A stretch of DNA of 64,000 nucleotides from Fusobacterium sp. JB019 (GCA_030673965.1 JAUTCN010000002.1:248001-312000); one strand, 5' to 3'; counted from the stretch's first letter, positions 43,463 to 53,147 are shown. Notes: generated from the letters alone by a model not told the origin. Translations and numbers: made by a program.

Positions 43463-44674
43463 TTAAATTAGAATACTTCCATCTTCTTTCAAATAAATTT
43501 CTTTTGGTGGAAGTTGTGATGAAAATTGAAAAGGTGTTAGTACTGCTGCGTAACATCCAGCATTTGTCATTACTACTAGATCTCCTATTTTTATTTTTGG
43601 TAACTCTATATCTTTAGCTACTAAATCTGTAGAAGTGCATAGATTTCCATATATGTTAACTTTTTCTAATTCTTTTTCATCAGTTAATACAATATACTGG
43701 AAGGCTCCTTTTTTAGTAAATAAAGGCTCATTCATTTTTGGCTCATCTGAATAAAATTTAACAAACTCTATTATTGATGGTCTTATAAATCCATTAAAAG
43801 TATTTTTTAATATAACAAACTTTTTTCCTCTTGAAACTTTTGTATCCATTACTTTTGTAACATACACTCCACTAAGTCCACATAAATAACGACCAGTTTC
43901 TATATAAATTTGAACATCTTTAATTTCTTCTTTAAATTCTTTACATAAAGAATTTAATTCTTTTCCTAAACTTTCCACATCAACAGGTTTATCTTCTAAA
44001 GAAAAAGGAATTCCTATTCCAGATCCTAAATTAACAAATTTTAGTTTTAAGTTTAATCCTTCTTTAACTTTCTTTGTTAAATCAAACATATTTTTATAAT
44101 AATTTTTTAATATTTCTGTATCCAATTCTTGACTGCTAGAATGAACATGTATTCCTATTATTTTTATATTTTTAAAAGAATTTAATAATTCTAAATTTCC
44201 CATTAATATTTCTTCATCTATTCCAAATTTAGTAGGAACTCCTAAGTCACTATAATGAGTAAAATTTGGATTAATTCTAATCCCAATCTCCATTATTTTA
44301 TTTTTTTGTTTTCCTAGTTCATCCAATAGTTTAATTTCATTAATGCTATCTGCAGTAAATATACATTTATCAAAAGCTATTTCAATATCTTTAATTGATT
44401 TTCCTGGAGCTGAATAAATTATTTCTTCTTTGTTTACATTATTATCAAAAGCTTTTAAAACTTCATTGCTACTAGCTGCATCTGCTCCTATTCCTTGAGC
44501 AAATATTGTTTTTAGCATTTCAGGATGGTGATTTGATTTTACTGAATATAAAAACTTAACATTTGGAAAACTTTTCTTTAATCTAGCTATATTTTCCAAA
44601 ATAATTTTCTCATCATAAAGATAAAAACTATCATACTTTTTTCCTTGTTCTAATACCACTTCTCTGTTAAACAT
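43463..44674 (-). CDS. PLP-dependent group IV decarboxylase (LysA/ornithine decarboxylase fold)
   Basis: A 403-residue fold-type III PLP enzyme. The PLP lysine is in FLYSVKSNHHPEML; the barrel motif VHVHSSSQ-like segment (IIGIHVHSSSQ) and the glycine-rich LGSGIGIPF follow; the C-terminal catalytic pair is in NLCTSTDLVAKD and NAGCYAAVL. Compared with diaminopimelate decarboxylase the HxGS motif reads HSSS and CESGD reads CTSTD, so it is not classical LysA. Relatives include PvsE and BtrK-type enzymes that act on carrier-bound or unusual amino acids. No siderophore genes are next to it. Substrate unknown. Confidence 0.78.
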   Translation of the reverse strand: MFNREVVLEQGKKYDSFYLYDEKIILENIARLKKSFPNVKFLYSVKSNHHPEMLKTIFAQGIGADAASSNEVLKAFDNNVNKEEIIYSAPGKSIKDIEIAFDKCIFTADSINEIKLLDELGKQKNKIMEIGIRINPNFTHYSDLGVPTKFGIDEEILMGNLELLNSFKNIKIIGIHVHSSSQELDTEILKNYYKNMFDLTKKVKEGLNLKLKFVNLGSGIGIPFSLEDKPVDVESLGKELNSLCKEFKEEIKDVQIYIETGRYLCGLSGVYVTKVMDTKVSRGKKFVILKNTFNGFIRPSIIEFVKFYSDEPKMNEPLFTKKGAFQYIVLTDEKELEKVNIYGNLCTSTDLVAKDIELPKIKIGDLVVMTNAGCYAAVLTPFQFSSQLPPKEIYLKEDGSILI

Positions 44675-44710
44675 AAAACATCTCCTTTTCCTTTTATTTT
44701 GTATATTACT

Positions 44711-45538
44711 TTAATTGCAATTAACTTCTTCTACGGGAATTTGAATTTCTGTTATATATTCATCTTCGTTTTCTGTTATATGAACCTCTATATGATATAT
44801 CTCTAAAATTTCACCAATAACTTTATAATTATTTTCAAGAATATAATCCTTTAAAATTTTATAGTACTTAGGGCTATTTTCATAACTACCTTTAAAAATT
44901 AAACTTAAATAATATCCTTCATCTAATTTTTCTCCCTTTTCCTCATTTATAATAAATGTTCCTGAAAATGTTTGGTATTCTTTTTTATAAAAATTATCTT
45001 TAGATATAAAAGCACCAACCTCATTATTAGTTAATAATATATCATCTTTATATGTTGTTTTTTTATTTAATATTTTTATCTCAAAATCTATCTCCCAGTC
45101 TTTTTTTAAAATTCCTTTAGATTTTAAAATCTTTCTTTCAGGAATATATTTTAATACTGGTTTTTCAAAGTCTTTAAATCCTTTGAAAAAATTTATATTT
45201 TCAATTTTATTATTAATTTCTTCTCTTAATTCCTCTAATTTATTTATTTTTTCAGAGATAACATTTAATTGAAATTCAAGCATTTCTTCAGCATTCTTAG
45301 TATTTCTTTCATATAAAAATGCTTTTATATCCTCTAAACCTACCCCTAAATTTCTTAAATTACGAATACTATTTAATTTCCAAATCTGTTTCTTAGAATA
45401 ATATCTATATCCATTTTCTCCTATAAAATCCGGTTTCACAAGGCCAATTTTATTATAATATCTTAATATGTCACTGCTTACTCCATATAATTTGCTGATT
45501 TCTCCTATTTTATAAAATTTCTTTTTTTGAGAATTCAT
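44711..45538 (-). CDS. MerR-family regulator with effector-binding domain
   Basis: A 275-residue BmrR-type regulator. Residues 8-75 are the MerR DNA-binding domain (KIGEISKLYGVSSDILRYYNKIGLV, GYRYYSKKQIWKLNSIRNLR), then a coiled-coil dimer helix to about 120, then a GyrI-like ligand domain (YLSLIFKGSYENSPKYYKILKDYILE). MerR proteins of this type activate multidrug transporters upon drug binding; the MATE gene 700 bases away is a possible target. Starts with GGAGGG upstream. Confidence 0.85.
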   Translation of the reverse strand: MNSQKKKFYKIGEISKLYGVSSDILRYYNKIGLVKPDFIGENGYRYYSKKQIWKLNSIRNLRNLGVGLEDIKAFLYERNTKNAEEMLEFQLNVISEKINKLEELREEINNKIENINFFKGFKDFEKPVLKYIPERKILKSKGILKKDWEIDFEIKILNKKTTYKDDILLTNNEVGAFISKDNFYKKEYQTFSGTFIINEEKGEKLDEGYYLSLIFKGSYENSPKYYKILKDYILENNYKVIGEILEIYHIEVHITENEDEYITEIQIPVEEVNCN

Positions 45539-45743
45539 AAATATCCCTCCATGTAACCATTTATAATATTATAACATAAATATAAAAAACTATTGATTTA
45601 AATTTCCAAAAATGTTATTTCTTTATCTCTAAAAATAAAAATAATATATCGATGTTTTATCGGACTATATAAATATATGGAAATTATTATTATAAAAGAG
45701 TACAATATTAATATAATTTATCTATTATTTTAGGAGGTTTCTC

Positions 45744-46229
45744 ATGGAAAATAATAAAGAGTTTTTACCTTTATTTATCAGTTTAGAAAATAAAAAGGTT
45801 CTTGTACTTGGAGCTGGAAGAATAGCTTTTAGAAAAGTATCCACAGTTGCTCCCTATAAAGCTAATATAAAAATTCTTACAACTAAAGTTGTGGATCCTA
45901 GATTCAGCGATTTAATTCTTGAAAACAATTTAATTAAATTAAGTATTGGAGAATTTGATAAAAAGTTTATAAAAAAAGAATGCCTTGATAGTTTCCTTGT
46001 TATTCTTGCCACTGATAATGAAAAATTAAATGAAGAACTAGCTAGTTATTGTGATAAAAACAACGTTCTAGTGAATAATATTACATCAAAAACTGAAATG
46101 AATACAAGATTTCCTAGTATCTTAAAACAAGGGGATTACACTATTGGAATCTCTGCAAATGGAGATCCTAAAAAATCTAAAGCCTTAAAAAATAAGCTTT
46201 CTTCTCTTGACCTTGGAACTATTCTATAG
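45744..46229 (+). CDS. Precorrin-2 dehydrogenase-like protein (SirC/Met8 type)
   Basis: Oxidises precorrin-2 to sirohydrochlorin using NAD+. The 161 residues show LPLFISLENKKVLVLGAGRIAFRKVSTV (NAD loop), VILATDNEKLNEELASYCD and TRFPSILKQGDYTIGISANGDPKKSKALKNK. It is shorter than classical SirC/Met8 (about 200-270), lacking most of the C-terminal chelatase-like region. AGGAGG precedes the ATG and a MATE gene follows 28 bases after the stop. No other cobalamin or siroheme genes are nearby. Confidence 0.82.
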   Translation: MENNKEFLPLFISLENKKVLVLGAGRIAFRKVSTVAPYKANIKILTTKVVDPRFSDLILENNLIKLSIGEFDKKFIKKECLDSFLVILATDNEKLNEELASYCDKNNVLVNNITSKTEMNTRFPSILKQGDYTIGISANGDPKKSKALKNKLSSLDLGTIL

Positions 46230-46257
46230 TTTATAATATCCTCAGGAGAGTGATATT

Positions 46258-47595
46258 ATGAAACTTGATTTAGGCAAAGATAGCCTCACCAAGATTATTT
46301 TTAAGTACGGTTATCCTTCAGTGATAACCATGTGGATTTTTTCTTTATATACAATTGTTGATGGAACATTTATTGGAAGATATTTAGGAGCTAAAGAAAT
46401 AGCTGCTGTAAATATTGTAATGCCATATGTTAACCTGTCCTTTGCTTTAGGAATTATGATTGCAATAGGTAGTTCAACAATAATTGCCATTAATTTGGGC
46501 GAAGGAAATAAAGAAAAAGCAAACAAAATTTATAGTTTATCCCTAGAGTTACTATTTCTATTTGGATCCTTACTAGGAATCCTAGGAATACTTTTCCCTA
46601 AAAAAATAGTTGCATTCCTTGGAGCTAATGACATTATCTTAAATGATGCTGCTACTTACTTATTTTATTTATCTTTTTTCACACTTTTTTATTTATTATC
46701 TTATGGTTTTGAAGTTTTTGTTAGAATAGAAGGATGTCCTTCATATTCTATGATTTGTTTATGTATAGGTGCTGCTTTAAATATTATTTTAGATTATTAT
46801 TTTATATTACATTTAAATTTAGGAATACAGGGAGCTGCCTTAGCTACTGGAATTGCACAATTTGGAACTGCCCTATCTTTATTTATGTATCTTGTATTTA
46901 AATCTAAAAAATTAAAGTTTTCCCCTATAAAACTAAGCTTTATAAATTCTATAACTATTTGTTATAAAGGTTTATCTGAATTTGTAACTGAAATTGCTAC
47001 TGGAATAGTTATTATGGCATTCAATATTGTTATTATGAGAATCATGGGAGAAAAGGGAGTATCTGCATTTGGAATAATTGGATATATCTCAACCCTTGTT
47101 ACAATGACTATGATTGGTTTTTCTCAAGGAATACAACCAGTTATAAGTTATAACTATGGAGCTTTAAATTTTAAAAGAATAAAAAATATATTAAAAATAG
47201 AACTAGTTACTGTTCTTATATTAGGAGCTTTATTTTATATATTTATAAATACATATGTAGGAAATATAATTTCTATATTTATAACTGATGATAAAACTAT
47301 TTATAATATTACTAAAAAAGCCATTAATATCTATAGTTTTACTTATTTGCTAGTGGGAATAAATATAATTATCTCAGCTTTCTTTACAGCTATTGAAAAT
47401 TCATTTGTTTCAAGTATTTTAAGTACTATTAGAGGTTTTATTATAATAAATCTCTTACTCTATACTTTCCCTTCATTTTTTCATGAATCAGGGATATGGC
47501 TATCAGCCCCAACAAATGAATTTTTAACCTTAATAATTTCAATTTCAATATTCATAAATATTGGACTTAAAAGCATAAATAAAAAATATATTTAA
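46258..47595 (+). CDS. MATE-family exporter (third)
   Basis: A 445-residue MATE transporter of the MepA-like group: IIFKYGYPSVITMWIFSLYTIVDGTFIGRYLG and the second-half helix IVTEIATGIVIMAFNIVIM-type segment, with GFSQGIQPVISYNYGA. It follows the precorrin-2 dehydrogenase gene. The MerR regulator on the other side could control it. Confidence 0.9.
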   Translation: MKLDLGKDSLTKIIFKYGYPSVITMWIFSLYTIVDGTFIGRYLGAKEIAAVNIVMPYVNLSFALGIMIAIGSSTIIAINLGEGNKEKANKIYSLSLELLFLFGSLLGILGILFPKKIVAFLGANDIILNDAATYLFYLSFFTLFYLLSYGFEVFVRIEGCPSYSMICLCIGAALNIILDYYFILHLNLGIQGAALATGIAQFGTALSLFMYLVFKSKKLKFSPIKLSFINSITICYKGLSEFVTEIATGIVIMAFNIVIMRIMGEKGVSAFGIIGYISTLVTMTMIGFSQGIQPVISYNYGALNFKRIKNILKIELVTVLILGALFYIFINTYVGNIISIFITDDKTIYNITKKAINIYSFTYLLVGINIIISAFFTAIENSFVSSILSTIRGFIIINLLLYTFPSFFHESGIWLSAPTNEFLTLIISISIFINIGLKSINKKYI

Positions 47596-47600
47596 ATACT

Positions 47601-47628
47601 AGGTGGATTCTTATTTGAATCCACCTTT
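47601..47628 (+). terminator. Hairpin after the third MATE gene
   Basis: AGGTGGATTC / GAATCCACCT, ten-base perfect stem, six-base loop. The T tract is short (TTTGACTTT), so termination may be partial. Confidence 0.65.
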
Positions 47629-47655
47629 GACTTTATTGTCTCTTTGTGACATAAT
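47627..47655 (+). promoter_or_regulatory. Promoter of gltS-like gene
   Basis: TTGACT, 17 bases, CATAAT. It starts at the end of the preceding hairpin and lies about 34 bases before the start codon. Confidence 0.7.
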
Positions 47656-47688
47656 AGTCCTAAATTTTATTAAAGGAGAGTTTTACAA

Positions 47689-49035
47689 ATGCCTATACTT
47701 TATTACTTGTCGTTCATCAGTTTACTTACTTTACTTGGAATATTTATTAAATCTAAGTCTCACTTTTTAAATAAATTTTTTATCCCTTCCTCGATTATTG
47801 GAGGATTAATTGGATTGATTTTAGGACCAGAAATTTTAGGAAGATTTTATGAAATTGTACCTTTTGAATGGTATCATAATATAAAATCCATTCCCAGTGT
47901 TCTTATTATACCTTTAACAGCTTCTATCCCAATTGGTTTAAAGCTAAAAGGATCTAAGAAAAATAATAATTCTAGCATTAATATGACTTTGATATTATTT
48001 ATGGTTACCTTTCTTCAACTTTTAGTAGGTTTTCTAGTTAATCATTTTTATACTATTTTTAATCCAAGTGCAATATATGAATCATTTGGATCTGAACTTA
48101 ATGCCGGATTTGCTGGAGGTCACGGAATAGCAGGGATTATGGGACTTATTTTAAAAGATTTACATTTAAAGTACTGGAATCTTGCTCAAGGAGTAGCTGC
48201 TTCAATGGCCACTTTTGGACTTGTTTTTGGAATTTTATTTGGAATAGTATTAATAAATATTGAAAAAAGAAGAGTAAAAGTTTATTCTAAAAATGAAATA
48301 GAAATAATTAATGGAAATATCAGTGAAAAAGAAGAAACTTATAAAAGCTCTAACCAAAACAAAAATTTAAGATCTAATAAATTAGTGGTTTATTTTGCTC
48401 TTGTTTTCTTTGCATGTGGGGTTGCCTTTGTTCTTTCTAATCTCTTTAGAAAATACGATATTTTTATATTATCTAATATTTCCTCTTGGTCTTTAGCTAT
48501 GATTATAATGTTTGTTCTTTGGAAATACGTTAAAAACTATAGTATTTCTGAAGGAGTTGATTTAGAATTAAGAAATATGGTCTCTGGATTATTAATTGAA
48601 TATGCAGTAGTTTCAGCTGTTGCAACCTTACCTCTAAGAGCTGTTTTCACATATATTACTCCTATATTAATCACTGCAACTCTTGGGATATTTTCAACTT
48701 GGTTTTTCATTAATATACTTTGTAAAAGATATTTTAAAGATAATTTTAGGTTTCAAAGAAGTATCACCATGTTTGGAACTTCAACTGGAATATTTATAAC
48801 TGGTTTATTACTTCTTAGAGTTTGTGATCCTGAGCTTAAGACTCCTGTTTTAAAAGATTATTCCTTAGGTTTTTCTATTGTGGCAATACTAGGACCTATA
48901 TTTAATTTAATATTTTATTCTACTAAATTAAGAGTAGAATATAATTCAATAGCCCCTATCTTACTTTTGATATTTATGATAATCCTAGGATTTTCAATAC
49001 TTGAATACTTTAATCACAATAAAATAAAAAATTAA
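47689..49035 (+). CDS. GltS-family sodium:glutamate symporter
   Basis: A 448-residue membrane protein of the ESS family. Conserved blocks are the GGHGIAGIMG loop, LAQGVAASMATFGLVFGI and MFGTSTGIFITGLLLLRVCDPELKTPVLKDYSLGFS. It has about eleven hydrophobic segments and a central hydrophilic loop (about 200-230) of Lys/Asn-rich sequence. GltS imports glutamate with Na+. It lies alone between the MATE gene and the riboflavin operon; glutamate is a major fermentation substrate in the proposed lineage. Confidence 0.88.
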   Translation: MPILYYLSFISLLTLLGIFIKSKSHFLNKFFIPSSIIGGLIGLILGPEILGRFYEIVPFEWYHNIKSIPSVLIIPLTASIPIGLKLKGSKKNNNSSINMTLILFMVTFLQLLVGFLVNHFYTIFNPSAIYESFGSELNAGFAGGHGIAGIMGLILKDLHLKYWNLAQGVAASMATFGLVFGILFGIVLINIEKRRVKVYSKNEIEIINGNISEKEETYKSSNQNKNLRSNKLVVYFALVFFACGVAFVLSNLFRKYDIFILSNISSWSLAMIIMFVLWKYVKNYSISEGVDLELRNMVSGLLIEYAVVSAVATLPLRAVFTYITPILITATLGIFSTWFFINILCKRYFKDNFRFQRSITMFGTSTGIFITGLLLLRVCDPELKTPVLKDYSLGFSIVAILGPIFNLIFYSTKLRVEYNSIAPILLLIFMIILGFSILEYFNHNKIKN

Positions 49036-49046
49036 TGAAAGAACTA

Positions 49047-49076
49047 TTGACAGAGAAGCACTATATATTGTATAAT
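49047..49076 (+). promoter_or_regulatory. Promoter of the riboflavin operon
   Basis: TTGACA, 18 bases, TATAAT, about 40 bases upstream of the riboswitch core. Confidence 0.85.
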
Positions 49077-49114
49077 TCAGTTGTTAGTACAAAAGAATAA
49101 TTTAAAAATGTAAA

Positions 49115-49222
49115 ACTTCAGGGCAGGGTGAAATTCCCGATCGGCGGTAAAGTCCGCAAGTGATTTATCACAGACTTGGTTAAATTCCAAGACCGACAGT
49201 TAAAGTCTGGATGGAAGAAGAT
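49115..49222 (+). ncRNA. FMN riboswitch (RFN element)
   Basis: Contains the invariant strings GGGCAGGGTGAAATTCCCG, CGGCGGTAAAGTCCGC, ACCGACAGT and AGTCTGGATGGAAGAAG in the right order. It lies between the rib promoter and a terminator hairpin 90 bases downstream. FMN binding favours that terminator, shutting off riboflavin synthesis. Confidence 0.97.
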
Positions 49223-49309
49223 TACAATATATGCTTTTTTTCGTGATTAAAATTATTGAAATTATATTTTGATTGTTTTTAGTTCGAGAAAAATTAGTAA
49301 TTGTAACCA

Positions 49310-49338
49310 AACCTGAAATTTTGTTTCAGGTTTTTTTT
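49310..49338 (+). terminator. Riboswitch-controlled terminator
   Basis: AACCTGAAA / TTTCAGGTT with a five-base loop and eight T. It lies upstream of ribH and so acts as the expression platform of the FMN riboswitch. Confidence 0.9.
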
Positions 49339-49379
49339 ATGTCCCTGCAAGCTTAAAAAAATAATTTTAGGAGGCAGAA

Positions 49380-49841
49380 ATGAAAGTATTAGAAGGAAAT
49401 TTTAGTGGTAAAGGTTTAAAAGTAGGAATCGTAGCAGGAAGATTTAATGAGTTTATAACTTCAAAATTAATAGGTGGAGCAGAAGATGCTTTAAGAAGAC
49501 ATGAAGTTAATGCTGATGACATCACTTTAGCATGGGTTCCAGGAGCTTTTGAAATTCCTTTAGCTGTTAAAAAAATGGTTGAATCTAAAAAATATGATGC
49601 AGTTATCGCATTAGGTGCTGTAATAAAAGGAGCTACTCCACATTTTGATTATGTATGTTCTGAAGTTTCAAAGGGATGTGCTACTATAGGTCTTGAAAGT
49701 GGAATGCCTGTAATGTTTGGTGTCTTAACAACTAACAGCATTGAAGAAGCAATTGAAAGAGCTGGAACAAAAGCTGGAAATAAAGGATTCGACGTTGCTA
49801 ATGGTGCTATAGAAATGTGTAACTTACTAAAGGAGATGTAA
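49380..49841 (+). CDS. ribH: 6,7-dimethyl-8-ribityllumazine synthase
   Basis: Joins the pyrimidine intermediate with dihydroxybutanone phosphate to give lumazine. The 153-residue protein shows [28 protein letters not shown] and [18 protein letters not shown], with the catalytic His. AGGAGG precedes the ATG. It is first in the operon here, whereas ribD is first in many relatives. Confidence 0.97.
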   Translation: MKVLEGNFSGKGLKVGIVAGRFNEFITSKLIGGAEDALRRHEVNADDITLAWVPGAFEIPLAVKKMVESKKYDAVIALGAVIKGATPHFDYVCSEVSKGCATIGLESGMPVMFGVLTTNSIEEAIERAGTKAGNKGFDVANGAIEMCNLLKEM

Positions 49842-49845
49842 TATC

Positions 49846-51234
49846 ATGGACCAAAAGTACATGAATTTAGCCCTTAAACTTGCATTAAAAGGAGAAGGTC
49901 ATGTTAATCCAAATCCACTGGTTGGGGCTGTTGTAGTAAAAAATGACAAAATTATTGGTGAAGGCTATCATAAGTTTTTTGGTGGTCCCCACGCTGAGGT
50001 TTATGCTCTTAATCAAGCAGGAGAAAATGCAAAGGATGCTACTATTTATGTAACTTTAGAGCCTTGTTCTCATCAAGGTAAAACTCCCCCTTGTGCTGAA
50101 AAAATAAAGAAAATGGGAATTAAAAAATGCGTTATTGCAACTTTAGACCCAAACCCTTTAGTTTCAGGAAGGGGAAAGAAAATACTAGAAGATGCTGGTA
50201 TTGAAGTTGTTGTTGGAATATTAGAAGAAGAAGCTAAAAACTTAAATAAAGTTTTTATGAAATATATTCAAAGCAAAAAACCATATTTGTTCTTAAAATG
50301 CGCTATTACCTTAGATGGAAAGATAGCAACTAATTCAAAGGATTCAAAATGGATTACTAATGAATTAGCTAGAGAAAAAGTTCAAAGATTAAGAAATAAA
50401 TATGCTGGAATTATGGTTGGAATAAATACTCTTCTTAATGATAATCCTAGATTAACAGCTAGAGTTGAAAATGGTAATGATCCATATAGGATAGTTATTG
50501 ATCCTCATTTGAAAACTCCTCTTAATTGTAATTTTGTAAATATGAAAGATGAAAAAAGCATAATTGTTACATCAAAACATAATATAATTGATTATAAAAA
50601 AATAGAGTTATTTGATCAAATAAGATCCTTAACTAAACCTAATTCTTTTGAAGAAATTGATAATATAAAAAGATTAGAAAAAAATTCTAACCTATGTAAA
50701 TTGTTAGAAAATTTTGATGATATAAATCAAACTGAAGCTTTTAAAACTATTAAAAAACTAAACATCCTAGAAAATTTAAAAAGTTTAAACAAATATGAAT
50801 TATCTAAACTTTTAGATGAAGAAAAATATTATAGACTTCAAATTCTTAGGGAAATAGATGCTTTAGAAAAAAAATTAGATTTTGATAATTTAAAGAAAAT
50901 ATATGCAAAAACTGAAGCCCTAAATAAAAAAAATATTAAATTTATTTATTTAGACGGCTATGATTTTACTGTGGATGAAATTTTAGATGAGATTGGGAAA
51001 TTAAATATTGATTCTGTCTTACTTGAAGGAGGATCTTTCCTTATTTCAAAAGCTTTCTCAGAAAATAGAATTGACGGTGGAGAAATCTTCATCGCTCCTA
51101 AAATACTTGGAGGAGGACTTCCATTTATAGACGGCTTTAATTTCAATACTGTAAAAGAAGGTTTTCATCTTGAAAATGTTAAATTCAATGTTTTCAATGA
51201 TAATATTTCTATAGAATTTAATCAAAATAAATAA
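49846..51234 (+). CDS. ribD: Bifunctional riboflavin deaminase/reductase with large insertion
   Basis: Catalyses deamination and side-chain reduction of the pyrimidine intermediate. Residues 1-145 are the deaminase with zinc ligands in HAEVYAL and PCSHQGKTPPC; residues 146-462 are the reductase (KCAITLDGKIATNSKDSKWI, LLEGGSFLISKAF, GGGLPF). At 462 residues it is about 100 longer than usual. The extra piece, about residues 248-358, is a Leu/Lys/Asn-rich, predicted helical segment between two strands of the reductase fold. The frame is unbroken, so it is a real insertion. The function of the insertion is unknown. Confidence 0.93.
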   Translation: MDQKYMNLALKLALKGEGHVNPNPLVGAVVVKNDKIIGEGYHKFFGGPHAEVYALNQAGENAKDATIYVTLEPCSHQGKTPPCAEKIKKMGIKKCVIATLDPNPLVSGRGKKILEDAGIEVVVGILEEEAKNLNKVFMKYIQSKKPYLFLKCAITLDGKIATNSKDSKWITNELAREKVQRLRNKYAGIMVGINTLLNDNPRLTARVENGNDPYRIVIDPHLKTPLNCNFVNMKDEKSIIVTSKHNIIDYKKIELFDQIRSLTKPNSFEEIDNIKRLEKNSNLCKLLENFDDINQTEAFKTIKKLNILENLKSLNKYELSKLLDEEKYYRLQILREIDALEKKLDFDNLKKIYAKTEALNKKNIKFIYLDGYDFTVDEILDEIGKLNIDSVLLEGGSFLISKAFSENRIDGGEIFIAPKILGGGLPFIDGFNFNTVKEGFHLENVKFNVFNDNISIEFNQNK

Positions 51235-51248
51235 GAGAGGTGAGTAAG

Positions 51249-51905
51249 ATTTTTACTGGATTAGTTGAAGAAATGGGTGAAGTTATTTCCATTAAAAGTG
51301 GTGATAAATCTGTACAAGTTAAGATTAAATGTACTAAAGTTTTAGAAAATGCCAAATTAGGAGATAGTATTGCAACTAATGGTACTTGCCTTACTGCAGT
51401 TGAAATTGGTTCTAACTATTTTGTTGCTGATTGTATGCATGAAACTGTTAAAAGAACTAATTTAAAGAGACTGAAAGCTGGTAGTATAGTAAATCTTGAA
51501 AAATCAATTTCTCTTGCTACTCCTCTTGGAGGACATTTAGTAACTGGAGATGTTGATTGCGAAGGAAGAATAAAATCTATAACAAAAGACGGAATAGCCA
51601 AAATATACGTTATAGAAATAGAACATAGATTTATGAAATACGTTGTTGAAAAAGGAAGAGTTAGTTTGGACGGAGCTAGTCTTTCTGTTGTAGGATTTGA
51701 AGGGGACACATTATCTGTATCTCTTATCCCACACACTCAGGAAATGATTACACTTGGACGTAAAAAAGTTGGAGACTATATAAATATAGAAACTGATTTA
51801 ATTGGAAAATATATAGAAAGATTTTTAACTTTTCAAACTGAAGAAAAGGAAGATAAAAAATCAAAATTAACTAAAGAATTCTTAGCATCAAATGGATTCT
51901 TTTAA
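51249..51905 (+). CDS. ribE: Riboflavin synthase alpha chain (apparent ATT start)
   Basis: Dismutates two lumazines to riboflavin. Two lumazine-binding repeats are seen, beginning FTGLVEEMGEV and the later HLVTGDVDCEGRI block, and the length (218) is standard. The family N-terminus is MFTG. Here FTG follows an ATT codon that has GAGGTGA at five bases, while the nearest ordinary start is a GTG nine bases earlier with no suitable site ahead of it, overlapping that GAGGTGA. An ATT start is therefore the better reading, though the GTG cannot be ruled out. Confidence 0.88.
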   Translation: MFTGLVEEMGEVISIKSGDKSVQVKIKCTKVLENAKLGDSIATNGTCLTAVEIGSNYFVADCMHETVKRTNLKRLKAGSIVNLEKSISLATPLGGHLVTGDVDCEGRIKSITKDGIAKIYVIEIEHRFMKYVVEKGRVSLDGASLSVVGFEGDTLSVSLIPHTQEMITLGRKKVGDYINIETDLIGKYIERFLTFQTEEKEDKKSKLTKEFLASNGFF

Positions 51906-51923
51906 AAATCGGAGGAAATAATA

Positions 51924-53138
51924 ATGTTAAATACAATAGAAGAAGCTTTAGAAGACTTAAGACAAGGAAAAAATATATTAGTTATAGATGATGAAGATAG
52001 AGAAAATGAAGGAGATGTAATCTGTGCTGCAGAATTTGCAACTCTTGAAAATATAAACTTCATGGCAACACATGCAAAGGGATTAATCTGTATGCCTATG
52101 TCTAGTGGATATGTTAAAAAATTAAACTTACCACAAATGGTTACAAATAACACTGATAATCACGAAACTGCTTTTACAGTATCTATTGATCATGTTGATA
52201 CTACAACTGGAATTTCTGCTTTAGAGCGTTCTGTTACTGCTATAAAAGCTGTTGAAGATGATGCTAAACCTGAAGATTTCAGAAGACCTGGACATATGTT
52301 CCCACTAAAAGCTAAAGACGGAGGAGTTTTAGTTAGAAACGGTCATACTGAAGCAACTGTTGACTTAGTTAGATTAGCTGGATTAAAACCAATGGGACTT
52401 TGTTGTGAAATCATGAAAGAAGATGGAACAATGTCTAGATTAGAAGATTTATTAAAATTTGCTAAAGATTTTGATTTAAAAATAATCTCAATAGAAGATT
52501 TAATTACTTATATAAAATCTCATGATGAACTAGTTAAAGTTGAATGTACTGCAAAACTTCCTACTACTTCGGGAGACTTCACTATAGTTGGTTTTGATAA
52601 TAAATTAGATGATAAAGAACATATTGCCCTTGTTAAAGGAGATGTTTCTGGAAAAGAAAATGTTCTTGTAAGAATACACTCTGAATGTTTTACTGGAGAT
52701 ATATTAGGATCTCTTAGATGTGACTGTGGTTCTCAATTACATAGAGCTATGAAAGAAATTAATGAAGATGGAGAAGGAGTAGTTGTTTACTTAAGACAAG
52801 AAGGAAGAGGAATCGGGCTTGTTAATAAAATAAAAGCTTATAACCTTCAAGATCAAGGATTAGATACAGTTGATGCTAACTTAGAACTTGGATTTGAAGC
52901 TGATGAAAGAGATTATGCTGTAGCTGCTCAAATGTTAAAATCTTTAGGAGTAAAATCAGTTAGACTTATGACTAACAACCCTGCTAAAATCAATGGTCTT
53001 GAAACTTACGGAATGAAAGTTGTAAAAAGAGAAGAAATTGAAATAGCACCTAACAAAGTTAATGAATGTTACTTAAAAACTAAAGAACAAAGAATGGGTC
53101 ATAAATTACATTTATGTGACTGTTCAAAAGAAAAATAG
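51924..53138 (+). CDS. ribBA: Fused 3,4-dihydroxy-2-butanone-4-phosphate synthase/GTP cyclohydrolase II
   Basis: Supplies both substrates of the pathway. The 404 residues split into RibB (about 1-200: [31 protein letters not shown]) and RibA (about 205-404: [23 protein letters not shown] with zinc cysteines, [17 protein letters not shown]). CGGAGG precedes the ATG. It closes the operon and is followed by a strong terminator. Confidence 0.97.
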   Translation: MLNTIEEALEDLRQGKNILVIDDEDRENEGDVICAAEFATLENINFMATHAKGLICMPMSSGYVKKLNLPQMVTNNTDNHETAFTVSIDHVDTTTGISALERSVTAIKAVEDDAKPEDFRRPGHMFPLKAKDGGVLVRNGHTEATVDLVRLAGLKPMGLCCEIMKEDGTMSRLEDLLKFAKDFDLKIISIEDLITYIKSHDELVKVECTAKLPTTSGDFTIVGFDNKLDDKEHIALVKGDVSGKENVLVRIHSECFTGDILGSLRCDCGSQLHRAMKEINEDGEGVVVYLRQEGRGIGLVNKIKAYNLQDQGLDTVDANLELGFEADERDYAVAAQMLKSLGVKSVRLMTNNPAKINGLETYGMKVVKREEIEIAPNKVNECYLKTKEQRMGHKLHLCDCSKEK

Positions 53139-53147
53139 AATAAATAC

